Below the pieces are notes generated by a model. The model was not told the DNA's origin. It saw only the letters and a program-made list of their open reading frames with translations, and did not search any database. Shown here in pieces: positions 46,254 to 54,905 of a stretch of DNA of 64,000 nt. This stretch comes from Nostoc sp. UHCC 0702 (GTDB lineage: Bacteria; Cyanobacteriota; Cyanobacteriia; Cyanobacteriales; Nostocaceae). The stretch is taken from positions 2,942,501 through 3,006,500 of the forward strand of contig CP071065.1 in assembly GCA_017164015.1 (NCBI GenBank), read 5' to 3'. The stretch's first letter is position 1. Every line of letters begins with the position of its first letter. The translations under genes and the position numbers were made by a program.

Positions 46254-46745
46254 TTAGTTTGTGGTTTGTGCAGCTAGCATCTGCTTTAGCTTTTCTAGTT
46301 CAGAAGCCCAACGTGGATCTGGACGAATAGCATCTGAGTCAGCCGTGGTGGTAGTTTCACTACGGCTACCGCTGTTACGCCGGGACTTTTTAGAATTTTT
46401 GTCTCGGCGATTGCTTTCTTTATTTGTGTTAGGAGCAGGGATGCTGCTAGTATTGACAGGTTTGGGAGCTTGCTCCTCGTTCTCCTCACCCTTTGTCCTA
46501 GGTAATGCCTTCTCTAGCTTGATGGGAGTCTCTTTGAACAACTGACCATTATACTTTTCAATAATTTGGTCGGCTTGTTCGTCGTTGTTGACCGTGAGAA
46601 AACCGAAACCACGGCACTTGCCAGTTTTCCGGTCTTTAATTAGTTTTGTAGTAACAGCATCGCCTTCTGCCGCAAAAACTGCTTGCAGATCTTGACGATC
46701 TATTTCTTCTTTTGGCAAATTGCCTATATATAGGCGAACGGACAT
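46254..46745 (-). CDS. RRM RNA-binding protein (cyanobacterial Rbp type)
   Basis: A 163-residue single-RRM protein. RNP2 is LYIGNL (residues 5-10) and RNP1 KCRGFGFL (about 43-50), both canonical. The tail is a long charged Ser/Arg/Lys/Asn-rich linker, ending in a conserved-looking DPRWASELEKLKQMLAAQ helix. This form matches cyanobacterial Rbp proteins of the longer type, which are linked to mRNA localisation and cold response. The 5' leader from 46746 upstream is long and AT-rich, as often seen for rbp genes. Confidence 0.92.
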   Translation of the reverse strand: MSVRLYIGNLPKEEIDRQDLQAVFAAEGDAVTTKLIKDRKTGKCRGFGFLTVNNDEQADQIIEKYNGQLFKETPIKLEKALPRTKGEENEEQAPKPVNTSSIPAPNTNKESNRRDKNSKKSRRNSGSRSETTTTADSDAIRPDPRWASELEKLKQMLAAQTTN

Positions 46746-47370
46746 GAACTATACCTCCAGAGTTAAATGAACAGGCACAAGGCAAGAAAACAATCACTTG
46801 GCTTTGGCTTTTAAATAGATGCTATTGACTAAGATTGCCATAAACCAATTTTTTTAATCCAAACTGTCAACCTATACAATACAGTTTTTCGTCGGGATCA
46901 AGCTTGTTTAATACAAAAGCGCATACGACGCTCAGCTAACATCACTTTAATTCTAAGAATTGTAAATCTATTAGCCTACTGTCTGCCACAGTAAATATTT
47001 TTTTCAATGCTCTTGCCCGCAGAATTAAATACCATTCCTTACATTATCACGGTATTTTCTACGTAGCTAGTTCAGCGCACACATTTCCGACGATAGTATT
47101 ATTGCATCCTAGCATAATGTACATTTTTTTTCTCAAGAGCGCACACGGGAAACAAAAACCAGCCCAAGGCTGGTTGATTTGCTGCTGTGTTGGGGGAATA
47201 AAAAGAGAAATTGGCGCAATCACCGAGTTGTGATAACCAAGCTATGGTGTTGAATTATGCCAATTGCTGGAGGTTATGTTAATAAACGTAACACTCAGGC
47301 AAATAAATTGCAATATTTCTTTACATTTTAGTTTGTCAGTTGTCAGTTGTTAGTTGTCAGTTGTCATTGA
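46746..47370. other. Intergenic region, 625 bp, with rbp leader and hairpin
   Basis: Carries the promoter and leader of the RRM gene. AACCAGCC-CAA-GGCTGGTT lies at about 47156-47175 and could terminate the upstream minus-strand gene's transcript. Heptanucleotide GTCAGTT repeats lie at 47335-47365. No coding sequence seen. Confidence 0.6.
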
Positions 47371-49623
47371 CTAACCCGTGAGAAAAATGTATGCACCCCA
47401 AGCTTGTGCTGCAACTGCCAAAACAGTAGACCAGATGGGGTGAGGGCTATGAAGTTTTTTACCACTTTGAGTTTGCAAGGTTTGAATGTCAATCCAAGGT
47501 GTTGCCCCTCGGCGGAACCAGCCTGTAACTGTAATCTGCCGACCGATTAAATCTTGGAAATTGACTGGCTGCCCTAACCAGGAAATGTGGTGCAATTTTA
47601 CTAAACCTGTACTTGACTGTAGGATTAAGTCTTGCGCTAGGCAATTGCTGGTACCCCGACGGCCTAATAGCTTGCCGACAAGATGTACTTTAACACTGTC
47701 GATGGGAATGGTAGATGGATTAGCTAATAGGTTGGGTAAGAGATCATCAGTTTGTAGGCTGCTAGTTTTAATCTCTGGAAAAAAAGAGTTCATCCGGATC
47801 ACCATACCGATGCTAAAGCCAATGAGTAGGCAACCTGTGACGAATGACCAATCTTCATATATCCACTTCAAATTTAAAAACTTGAGTGTGAAAGCAGTTT
47901 GCCATAACAGCCAAATCAGACCTGCAAACACAAAACCTAAAGGAATGCCCAAAAAAGGAGCTATTTGTAATAAGAAGGACTGACGCGTTACCTTTAAAGA
48001 CTGTTGGCTTAAAGATTGCTGGCTAGCCAGATGTAGTTCGGTGTCTATATGCCAGTGCTGGGCTATTTGACAAAGGCGTTGGATGCGATCGCCAATTAAA
48101 GGATGGGTATTGTTGATTGCCAACCAATGGCGATAGGGGTTGAGATGATCCCACATCAAAACAGATTCAAAGGTCAGATGTCCGGCAACACTACCCAAAG
48201 ACAGACTTTGCTGATAACCTACTGGCATGAGGATATTTAAGCTTTCCAACTGCCAACTGGTTTGTTCTGCTTTTTGCACATCACCAGCAATACCAATGGC
48301 TATTTTGAGTAAAGCGCGAGTTAAAGCATTGGGATTACCAGTAATTTCGGTTGCCAAGCGATCGCTATAATAAAGCCGCAACCGCGACAACCACAAAGCG
48401 GTACCAGTTAATAAACACCAAATGACATAAAACAGGCTGGCAACAATAGTAAATGGCGTCCGCAAAATTTGATTGGCTTTATCTCCCCACCCCGACACTT
48501 GCTGATATAGTCTGTATATTGGTAGCGTCACCACCAATACCAAAGACATCACCACAAAATCCCAGTGGGCAATATGCCCCAGTTCGGCAGCGTAAATTGT
48601 CGCAATTTCATCATCTGTTAGTTGTTCTAACAACCCCTGACTGACCACAATTCGGGCAGTATGAGGTAAATTTCCATAGGTCAAAGCCATTGGTGCTGCT
48701 ATTGGTAGAATACGCAGCTGAGGTATTGGCCAGTGACGTTGTTGGCAATAGCGATGTAACACCCGCCCAGTCTCACGGCTGTGGTTATTCAAGACATCTT
48801 TGGATAACTCTCGCTGCCCATAAGATGCTAACAGCCAATCTAGTAACCAGGGCGAAACTGCAACCAAGACGAACAAAACTATCAGTAAAAGTTGAGTAGT
48901 ATCGCTGTAGAAAAGCTGCAATGGCTCCAAGTATGGTAGTTTGACTAAAGTAAAATTAATCAATTCCATTGCAAACTTGAGTATTTCCCGCAGCACCCAA
49001 AATAGAGCAATAAAAGTGCCTGCTGCCAGTAACCGCAATGGTATTAAGCTGGGCTTACGCAAAGGCTGCCATACCTTAGCGCGTTTTGCTTGCCGCCAAT
49101 AAATGCCAAATTCTTTGATTTGTTTGTAGCCAGCACCCAAGAAACCATTAGGTGGTGTGGCAGGTTTTTCTATAAATGTTTTTTGAAAACCAGGAGGTGG
49201 CACAGCAGTGGAATTTCTGGGACTGACGGCTGTTAGTTTTGTTTTTTGTGGTTTCTTGGGTGGTGTCTGAGTAACTTGCGGGTTATTTGAGCGTGAATTC
49301 TCAAAGGCCACAAATCCAGTTTCAGAATTTGTTGATTGTCTATTATGTTTTTTGCGTGTTGTTAAGTGTGTGAGGGCGCGTTGCGCCCACTCTTTGACTT
49401 GTGAATTTTGGCTTGTTGTGAGACTTTGACACAAAGCGATCGCCTTAGGGATTTGGCCAAGGCGTGCATAAGCCATGACTAAGCCAACCTGGGCTTGCAA
49501 GGTAGCAGTTTCATTGTCCTGGCTATTTGCCACAGGTTCTAAGTGAGCGATCGCTGTTTGGTAATTTCCTTGCTTGAGGGCAATTAAACCAGCCTCCAAA
49601 GACGATTCGGCATGTGAAGGCAT
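47371..49623 (-). CDS. M48-like membrane protein with TPR-like N-terminus, probably catalytically dead
   Basis: About 750 residues. The start at 49623 (MPSHAESSLEAG) begins an ~85-residue TPR-like helical region. A Thr/Pro/Lys-rich linker, paired membrane segments and an HtpX/M48-type core follow. A C-terminal small beta domain (LVGKLLGRRGTSNCL...WIDIQTLQT) follows further membrane segments. The core lines up with M48 peptidases (RELSKDVLNNH..., GNLPHTARIVVSQGLLEQL, DEIATIY), but the HExxH motif reads AAELGHIAHWD, with the first zinc-binding His replaced by Ala. The distal Glu motif reads LYYSDRLATEITG, lacking the expected Glu. The DNA is clear at both places. A scaffold or chaperone-like role is more likely than proteolysis. 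Confidence 0.82.
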   Translation of the reverse strand: MPSHAESSLEAGLIALKQGNYQTAIAHLEPVANSQDNETATLQAQVGLVMAYARLGQIPKAIALCQSLTTSQNSQVKEWAQRALTHLTTRKKHNRQSTNSETGFVAFENSRSNNPQVTQTPPKKPQKTKLTAVSPRNSTAVPPPGFQKTFIEKPATPPNGFLGAGYKQIKEFGIYWRQAKRAKVWQPLRKPSLIPLRLLAAGTFIALFWVLREILKFAMELINFTLVKLPYLEPLQLFYSDTTQLLLIVLFVLVAVSPWLLDWLLASYGQRELSKDVLNNHSRETGRVLHRYCQQRHWPIPQLRILPIAAPMALTYGNLPHTARIVVSQGLLEQLTDDEIATIYAAELGHIAHWDFVVMSLVLVVTLPIYRLYQQVSGWGDKANQILRTPFTIVASLFYVIWCLLTGTALWLSRLRLYYSDRLATEITGNPNALTRALLKIAIGIAGDVQKAEQTSWQLESLNILMPVGYQQSLSLGSVAGHLTFESVLMWDHLNPYRHWLAINNTHPLIGDRIQRLCQIAQHWHIDTELHLASQQSLSQQSLKVTRQSFLLQIAPFLGIPLGFVFAGLIWLLWQTAFTLKFLNLKWIYEDWSFVTGCLLIGFSIGMVIRMNSFFPEIKTSSLQTDDLLPNLLANPSTIPIDSVKVHLVGKLLGRRGTSNCLAQDLILQSSTGLVKLHHISWLGQPVNFQDLIGRQITVTGWFRRGATPWIDIQTLQTQSGKKLHSPHPIWSTVLAVAAQAWGAYIFLTG

Positions 49624-49726
49624 AGAAATCCAGCACTCCAATCTGTTCTAATTAATTCATGGTTTTATCAAAGCGCATTCAGAACCCTGACAATCAACCG
49701 CGCCCCGTACCGCCTAACTTTGTGAA

Positions 49727-51355
49727 TTATTCTTCCACTGGTTTTTGAGCGGAAAATACCGGGGCGATGGCACTTAACTCTAACTCTGGATGATCTCCCT
49801 GTAACTGTTGGCAATTCCACTCATTGCGGAATAGCAAAACTGGGCGTCCCATGCTGTCTTTGACTGTGGTAGTGTTAAATATACGTCCCACCTTGTTCAA
49901 AGCTTCCCAACCACCTTCAACCCAACGGGCTACGCTGTAGGGCAATAATTCTAATATGGTTTCTACACCGTACTCGTTTTGTAGACGAAACTGCACCACT
50001 TCAAATTGCAGCTGACCTACAGCCGCGAGAATTGGATCGCGTTTGGCTTCATCAATTGAGTACATAATTTGTACTGCACCTTCTTCGCGCAATTCCGAAA
50101 TGCCTTTCTGAAATTGCTTAAACTTGGAAGGGTTGGGGTTTCTCAAAGTCGCAAACAGTTCTGGGGAAAAATACGGAATCCCTTCATATTCCAGCTTTTG
50201 ACCAGTGTAAATTGTATCGCCGATCGCAAAAACTCCTGGATTGTTCAAACCGATCACATCACCCGGATAAGCTTCATCAATGGATTCCCGTTCTTGAGCA
50301 AAAAGTTTTTGTGGACGAGATAAGCGGACAACTTTGCCAGTCCGGGCGTGATTCACTGTCATATCTTTTTCAAACTTACCAGTGCAGACCCGGACAAAAG
50401 CCACGCGATCGCGGTGTTTGGGATCCATATTCGCTTGCAGTTTGAAAACAAAACCAGAAAAATCGGGGTAGGTGGGGGGAACTTCGCCAACACTGCTGTT
50501 ATGAGAACCGGGTTTTAGGGCATAGCCCAGGAAATACTTGAGGAATAACTCTACCCCAAAGTTGGTCATGGCGCTACCAAAGAAAACTGGTGTCATTTTT
50601 CCTTGATGTACCAATTGCAAATCGAGTTCCGGCCCGACTCCTTCTAAAAGTTCTAAATCATTTTTCAGTTGATAATATAATTCTTGTTCCAGCAGTTCTT
50701 CAATTTGGGCATCACCCAAATTGACGATTGTATCGCGGGCTTCCCGGCTACCGTGGGCGCTGCGTTCAAATAAGTGAATTTGTTGCTGATCTCTATCAAA
50801 AACGCCTTTAAAGCGATCGCCCATACCAATCGGCCAGTTGACTGCATAGGTTTGCAAGCCTAATTCTTGCTCAATTTCATCCAACAGTTCCAGAGGTTCT
50901 CTTCCCGGACGGTCGAGTTTATTCACGAATGTAAAAATGGGCAACCCACGCAGCTTACAAACTTCAAATAACTTTCTGGTTTGAGGTTCCAAACCTTTAG
51001 CTGCATCGATCAGCATCACCGCATTATCGGCAGCCGCTAAAGTACGATAAGTATCTTCGCTAAAATCTTGGTGTCCTGGTGTGTCTAATAAATTTATCTG
51101 GCAATTTTGGTATTCAAATTGCAACACCGTGGAGGTAATGGAAATTCCCCGTTGTTGTTCCATTGCCATCCAGTCTGAGGTAGCCTTACGCTGTGCCCTG
51201 CGTGCCTTTACCGCCCCAGCTTCGTGAATCGCACCCCCGTATAGCAGTAGCTTTTCTGTAAGTGTCGTTTTACCAGCATCAGGGTGGGAAATAATCGCAA
51301 AGTTACGGCGAAGTTCCACAGCTTTATTAAGTTCTGACTCAAGTTCAATTGACAT
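49727..51355 (-). CDS. prfC: Peptide chain release factor 3
   Basis: A translational GTPase that removes RF1/RF2 from the ribosome after peptide release. It is 542 residues, the family's usual length. G1 is [20 protein letters not shown], switch [16 protein letters not shown], and G4 [15 protein letters not shown], all intact. The C-terminal EF-G-like domain has [20 protein letters not shown] and [15 protein letters not shown]. It is a single-gene unit on the minus strand, followed in transcription by the M48-like gene. Confidence 0.96.
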   Translation of the reverse strand: MSIELESELNKAVELRRNFAIISHPDAGKTTLTEKLLLYGGAIHEAGAVKARRAQRKATSDWMAMEQQRGISITSTVLQFEYQNCQINLLDTPGHQDFSEDTYRTLAAADNAVMLIDAAKGLEPQTRKLFEVCKLRGLPIFTFVNKLDRPGREPLELLDEIEQELGLQTYAVNWPIGMGDRFKGVFDRDQQQIHLFERSAHGSREARDTIVNLGDAQIEELLEQELYYQLKNDLELLEGVGPELDLQLVHQGKMTPVFFGSAMTNFGVELFLKYFLGYALKPGSHNSSVGEVPPTYPDFSGFVFKLQANMDPKHRDRVAFVRVCTGKFEKDMTVNHARTGKVVRLSRPQKLFAQERESIDEAYPGDVIGLNNPGVFAIGDTIYTGQKLEYEGIPYFSPELFATLRNPNPSKFKQFQKGISELREEGAVQIMYSIDEAKRDPILAAVGQLQFEVVQFRLQNEYGVETILELLPYSVARWVEGGWEALNKVGRIFNTTTVKDSMGRPVLLFRNEWNCQQLQGDHPELELSAIAPVFSAQKPVEE

Positions 51356-51480
51356 AAGTGTATTTGTTTGCTTGTAAATTATCTTAATGTTTTTACTCTA
51401 GCGAGTCTTTTAATCTTAAAACAACCATGCTCGTGATAGGGTCGTATACAACGAACAACCAGAATGAACAGGAGAAAAAA

Positions 51481-51822
51481 ATGTACGACACAGACAAGCG
51501 CAAGCTGCTATCTGCTTTGTCTCATGCAGCGATTTTTTTCAGCACCCTATTTGTTTCTGTAGGTTTACCTATTGCTCTGTTGTTTGTAACAGACGATCGA
51601 ATTGTGAAAGAAAATGCCAAAGAATCGATTAACTTTCACTTGAATGTGTGGATTTATGGAACAATTATTACAATTTTAATTTGGTTAACCCTTGGTTTGC
51701 TGTTTCCCTTAGCTGGTCTAGGATATCTGCTACACTGGGGACTAACAACTTGGGCAATAGCTTCCGTACTCCTCAATCCCGATCAACCTTTTCGTTATCC
51801 CTTCATTTTTCGAGTTTTGTAG
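51481..51822 (+). CDS. DUF4870 family membrane protein
   Basis: A 113-residue protein with three hydrophobic segments. The pattern ALSHAAIFFSTLFVSVGLPI and then KENAKESINFHLNVWIYG is typical of DUF4870/Tic20-like small membrane proteins. The start at 51481 follows CAGGAGAAAAAA, a good ribosome binding site; the upstream ATG at 51427 is unlikely. Single gene, divergent from prfC. Function unknown. Confidence 0.85.
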   Translation: MYDTDKRKLLSALSHAAIFFSTLFVSVGLPIALLFVTDDRIVKENAKESINFHLNVWIYGTIITILIWLTLGLLFPLAGLGYLLHWGLTTWAIASVLLNPDQPFRYPFIFRVL

Positions 51823-51922
51823 CACAAATGATGCTCAGGAAGTAAACATAATTCAATCCTCACGAGTAGGGGCACAAGGTATTCTGTGCCTATTTGATTG
51901 TTGCTCACCTGACTTAAAAATA

Positions 51923-52009
51923 CTTTGTGTCTTCGTGCCTTGGTGGTAAAAGTTCCTCATGGGGAAACTCCATGAGGAACTGCCTCACAAAAGACACCAA
52001 GACACAAAG
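51923..52009. repeat. Long imperfect palindrome with a nested hairpin
   Basis: CTTTGTGTCTTCGTGCCTTGGTG pairs with CACCAAGACACAAAG. The inner stem GTTCCTCATGG/CCATGAGGAAC (51952-51980) is perfect. It belongs to the same family as the ACGCAAAGACGCGAAGG repeats near 10.27 and 53.39 kb. The rest of 51823-52361 appears to be hemB promoter and leader. Confidence 0.7.
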
Positions 52010-52361
52010 AGTTTTCATTCGTTCTAGTGTAGGTAGTTCATGACGGCTATCTATTTAGTTGAGATTGGAAAATTGGCAAATTACAACTGAGCTTTGGCAC
52101 AATCACCCATGCCCCATACCCCATACCCGATTGTTTAATTTCTTTATTATTAATTGGGACGATTTTTAATATAGTTATTTTAGTGTCCCTTGGATATGGA
52201 TCAACCAAGCTGTAGAATACAAAATTGCCCCACAACTTGAGCAAGAGTAGGGCAAGAGACAGTTAAGCACTGTTTGTAGTGTGTCCGATAACAGCAGCAT
52301 TTTGCTCTGTTTTTGTGACGCTTTGTCTTGTGTCCATCGCATTTATTATTTACAAAAATTT

Positions 52362-53345
52362 ATGTTTCCAGTACATCGCCCCCGCCGTCTGCGTACCCAT
52401 CCCCAACTGCGCCGGATGGTACGTGAAACTGTATTGACAACCAATGATTTAATCTACCCACTTTTTGCAGTTCCAGGTGAAGGAATTGCTAAAGAAGTCA
52501 AATCAATGCCTGGAGTTTACCAACTATCGGTAAATAAAATTGTCGAAGAAGCAAAAGCAGTTTATGACTTAGGAATACCAGCGATTATTCTGTTTGGAAT
52601 TCCTGCGGATAAAGATGTCGATGCGACTGGTGCTTGGCATGATTGCGGTATCGTACAAAAAGCAGCGACAGCAGTCAAAGAAGCAGTACCAGATTTGATT
52701 GTAATTGCTGACACTTGTTTGTGTGAGTACACCAGTCACGGTCACTGCGGTTATTTGCAAGTTGGTGATTTGACAGGAAGGGTTCTCAACGACCCTACTT
52801 TAGAATTACTGAAGAAAACAGCGGTTTCTCAAGCGAAAGCTGGTGCAGATATCATCGCGCCTTCTGGAATGATGGATGGTTTTGTGCAAGCAATTCGTCA
52901 GGGTTTGGATGAAGCTGGCTTTGAAGACACGCCGATTTTGTCTTATGCTGCTAAGTATGCTTCAGCTTATTATGGCCCATTTCGGGATGCCGCAGAATCG
53001 ACACCCCAATTTGGCGATCGCAGAACTTATCAAATGGATCCAGGTAACGCTAGGGAAGCCATTAAGGAAATTGAACTGGATATCGCCGAAGGTGCTGATA
53101 TGCTCATGGTTAAGCCAGCCTTGGCATACATGGACATTATCTGGCGTGTCAAGGAAGCAAGTAACTTGCCTGTTGCTGCTTACAACGTTTCTGGTGAGTA
53201 TTCTATGATTAAAGCTGCTGCTCTCAACGGCTGGATTGATGAGAAGCGCGTGGTTATGGAAACTTTAACTAGCTTTAAGCGTGCTGGCGCTGACTTGATT
53301 TTAACATACCATGCTAAAGATGCGGCGCGATGGTTGTTGGAGTAA
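52362..53345 (+). CDS. hemB: Porphobilinogen synthase (delta-aminolevulinate dehydratase)
   Basis: Condenses two 5-aminolevulinates to porphobilinogen, the committed pyrrole step for chlorophyll, heme and bilins. From the ATG at 52362 the protein has 327 residues, the usual size; an upstream GTG frame start (52281) adds non-family sequence. Motifs: active-site Lys regions [19 protein letters not shown] and [18 protein letters not shown]. The metal segment reads [15 protein letters not shown], with three Cys, the zinc-binding rather than the Asp-rich magnesium type. Single gene with its own hairpin terminator. Confidence 0.96.
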   Translation: MFPVHRPRRLRTHPQLRRMVRETVLTTNDLIYPLFAVPGEGIAKEVKSMPGVYQLSVNKIVEEAKAVYDLGIPAIILFGIPADKDVDATGAWHDCGIVQKAATAVKEAVPDLIVIADTCLCEYTSHGHCGYLQVGDLTGRVLNDPTLELLKKTAVSQAKAGADIIAPSGMMDGFVQAIRQGLDEAGFEDTPILSYAAKYASAYYGPFRDAAESTPQFGDRRTYQMDPGNAREAIKEIELDIAEGADMLMVKPALAYMDIIWRVKEASNLPVAAYNVSGEYSMIKAAALNGWIDEKRVVMETLTSFKRAGADLILTYHAKDAARWLLE

Positions 53346-53378
53346 GTTAGACTACAGTTGAATTATTTATTAATAAAT

Positions 53379-53437
53379 CTCACGCAAAGACGCGAAGGCG
53401 CAAAGTTTTTCTTTGTGTTTTGGTGTTTGGGCGTGAG
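53379..53437 (+). terminator. Hairpin after hemB
   Basis: CTCACGC (53379-53385) pairs with GCGTGAG (53431-53437), and inside CAAAG-TTTTT-CTTTG forms a second stem. It starts 34 bp after the hemB stop. No T run follows, and it shares sequence with dispersed ACGCAAAGACGCG repeats, so it is part repeat and part transcript end. Confidence 0.55.
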
Positions 53438-53508
53438 ATTGTTGTATTTTTGGATAGTTTTGAGGGTATCTTTTGGTTATGGCGATCGCTACGTTGATAA
53501 ATTTGAGC

Positions 53509-53751
53509 TTATTCATCAGTTTCAGGTACTACTTGTTCTGATGTCGTTTCATTCTCAGAAATGTTAATGGCTTGTAAAACCTGTTTCACTATTTTTGGAT
53601 GCAATACTTTTCCTGAATGAAAAGGAATCACTACTCTCACTTCTTCTCGAAAATAAATCCTGTGACTTCCTTTGCTTCTAATTTGAATAAAGCCTGCATC
53701 TAATAATAGTTTTTCAGCTTCTGTTGCAGTGAGGCGTGGCAATTTAGGCAA
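53509..53751 (-). CDS. hicA: HicA-family mRNA interferase toxin
   Basis: An 80-residue protein. TATEAEKLLLDAGFIQIRSK and GSHRIYFR contain the double-stranded RNA-binding-like HicA fold and its catalytic His (SKGSHRIYF). LHPKIVKQVLQAINIS completes the domain. The tail of about 15 residues is acidic. It overlaps the upstream hicB gene by 8 bp on the same strand, so it is translationally coupled in antitoxin-toxin order. Expected to cleave mRNA under stress. Confidence 0.93.
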   Translation of the reverse strand: MPKLPRLTATEAEKLLLDAGFIQIRSKGSHRIYFREEVRVVIPFHSGKVLHPKIVKQVLQAINISENETTSEQVVPETDE

Positions 53752-53968
53752 CTTTTACCTCCAAGGTTATTGTGAATATTTCCTTGTTCTGAAGCGCCTG
53801 TTTTTCTGAATTTGACAATGTTTCTATATAAAGCTCAACTGCTTCTTTAATATTTGCCTGTACTTCTTCTAGGGAATCACCTTGAGATTGACAACCAGGA
53901 AGTTCAGGACAATAAGCATAATATCCATATTCATCTTTTTCGATAACGATACTAACTTTATACGACAT
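53744..53968 (-). CDS. hicB: HicB-family antitoxin, short form
   Basis: A 74-residue partner of HicA. SIVIEKDEYGYYAYCPELPG followed by CQSQGDSLEEVQANIKEAVE is the degenerate RNase-H-like HicB domain. It lacks the C-terminal DNA-binding domain seen in longer HicB proteins, so autoregulation would need another factor. First gene of the pair. Confidence 0.93.
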   Translation of the reverse strand: MSYKVSIVIEKDEYGYYAYCPELPGCQSQGDSLEEVQANIKEAVELYIETLSNSEKQALQNKEIFTITLEVKVA

Positions 53969-54057
53969 ATCACAGTTACCTTATGTATCTTTGGTTGAGA
54001 TAGATTTATCAATTTCGTAAAATCAACATTGAGATCAGGTTATTCTTAATGTTAAAT

Positions 54058-54435
54058 TTACCAATTAACTACCGCTAAAATTGTTACCTTCGTAAATTCT
54101 AGATCGGCAGTCACTAAGCTTGCTGAATTTTGAATCGTCATTGCTGCAATTACTGCATCTGGTAATTTCAACCGATATTGCTGGCGAATTTCAATGATTT
54201 TCTTAATTAAAACAGCATCACTCGCCACTAAACTGATAAGCTCTACTCGTTGCAAAAACTGCTCAAAAAGTTGACGATCCTCTTGACTCAGCCCAGAAAA
54301 CGCCAGAAATTCAATTTGGCTAATAACTGAAACTCCAATCCAATCAGCATCTTGAAGTAATTGAATAAGTTGAGAACTTCCTTGAAGCACAGACACAATT
54401 GCATTCGTATCCAACACGTAGCGATTACCATTCAT
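54058..54435 (-). CDS. PIN-domain ribonuclease toxin (VapC-like)
   Basis: A 125-residue PIN domain. The acidic residues are in YVLDTNAIVSVLQG (Asp), ISQIEFLAFSG (Glu), KLPDAVIAAMTIQ (Asp) and LVTADLEFTKV (Asp), the four expected positions. Such toxins cleave tRNA or rRNA. It overlaps the upstream antitoxin-like gene by 11 bp. It lies about 90 bp upstream of the hicBA pair on the same strand but is a separate module. Confidence 0.93.
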   Translation of the reverse strand: MNGNRYVLDTNAIVSVLQGSSQLIQLLQDADWIGVSVISQIEFLAFSGLSQEDRQLFEQFLQRVELISLVASDAVLIKKIIEIRQQYRLKLPDAVIAAMTIQNSASLVTADLEFTKVTILAVVNW

Positions 54436-54649
54436 CGCGTAGATTCCTCTGCATTCCTACCGCGTCTCCCTGCCAAGTTAATCGCCCCACCAAATCGGAG
54501 AAATCATAATTAGGTTGCTGCTTTCCCTCTAAAGAAACTGGATTCAAAACAACTACAACGTTCACTTCAACAGCCGCTAACTGGGTTGGAATATTAAGAT
54601 TTAAATATCCTGATTCATCAATTTTAGTCGTAAGTTTTAAAATTTCCAT
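54425..54649 (-). CDS. Antitoxin partner of the PIN toxin
   Basis: About 74 residues from the Met at 54649 (MEILKLTTKIDESGYLNLNI); the ORF extends 8 codons further to 54673. The N-terminal half is a two-stranded swapped-hairpin-like beta region typical of VapB/AbrB-type or related cyanobacterial antitoxins (LTTKIDESGYLNLNIP). The C-terminal ~30 residues would wrap the PIN toxin. The call rests mainly on its position and 11-bp overlap with the PIN gene. Confidence 0.75.
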   Translation of the reverse strand: MEILKLTTKIDESGYLNLNIPTQLAAVEVNVVVVLNPVSLEGKQQPNYDFSDLVGRLTWQGDAVGMQRNLRDEW

Positions 54650-54905
54650 TGCCAAATAATTAGTAAACCTCATTTCATTCTAGATTTTGTAGAGCGAACA
54701 TTGGGAACATTTAATCTCCCTAGCCCGTAAAAAAATCTGTTACCAAAACTGCAACCACAGATGAGTCCGCTAGCTGCACCTATAAAATCAACATAAAGTT
54801 TCAGCAATATTACTGGCGACAATTAAATAATTTACTAATAATCGGAATTGATGCCGACGGGATAGGGCTGTAAATAATCACTGATTGAGGCTGTGAGGCT
54901 AAAGA

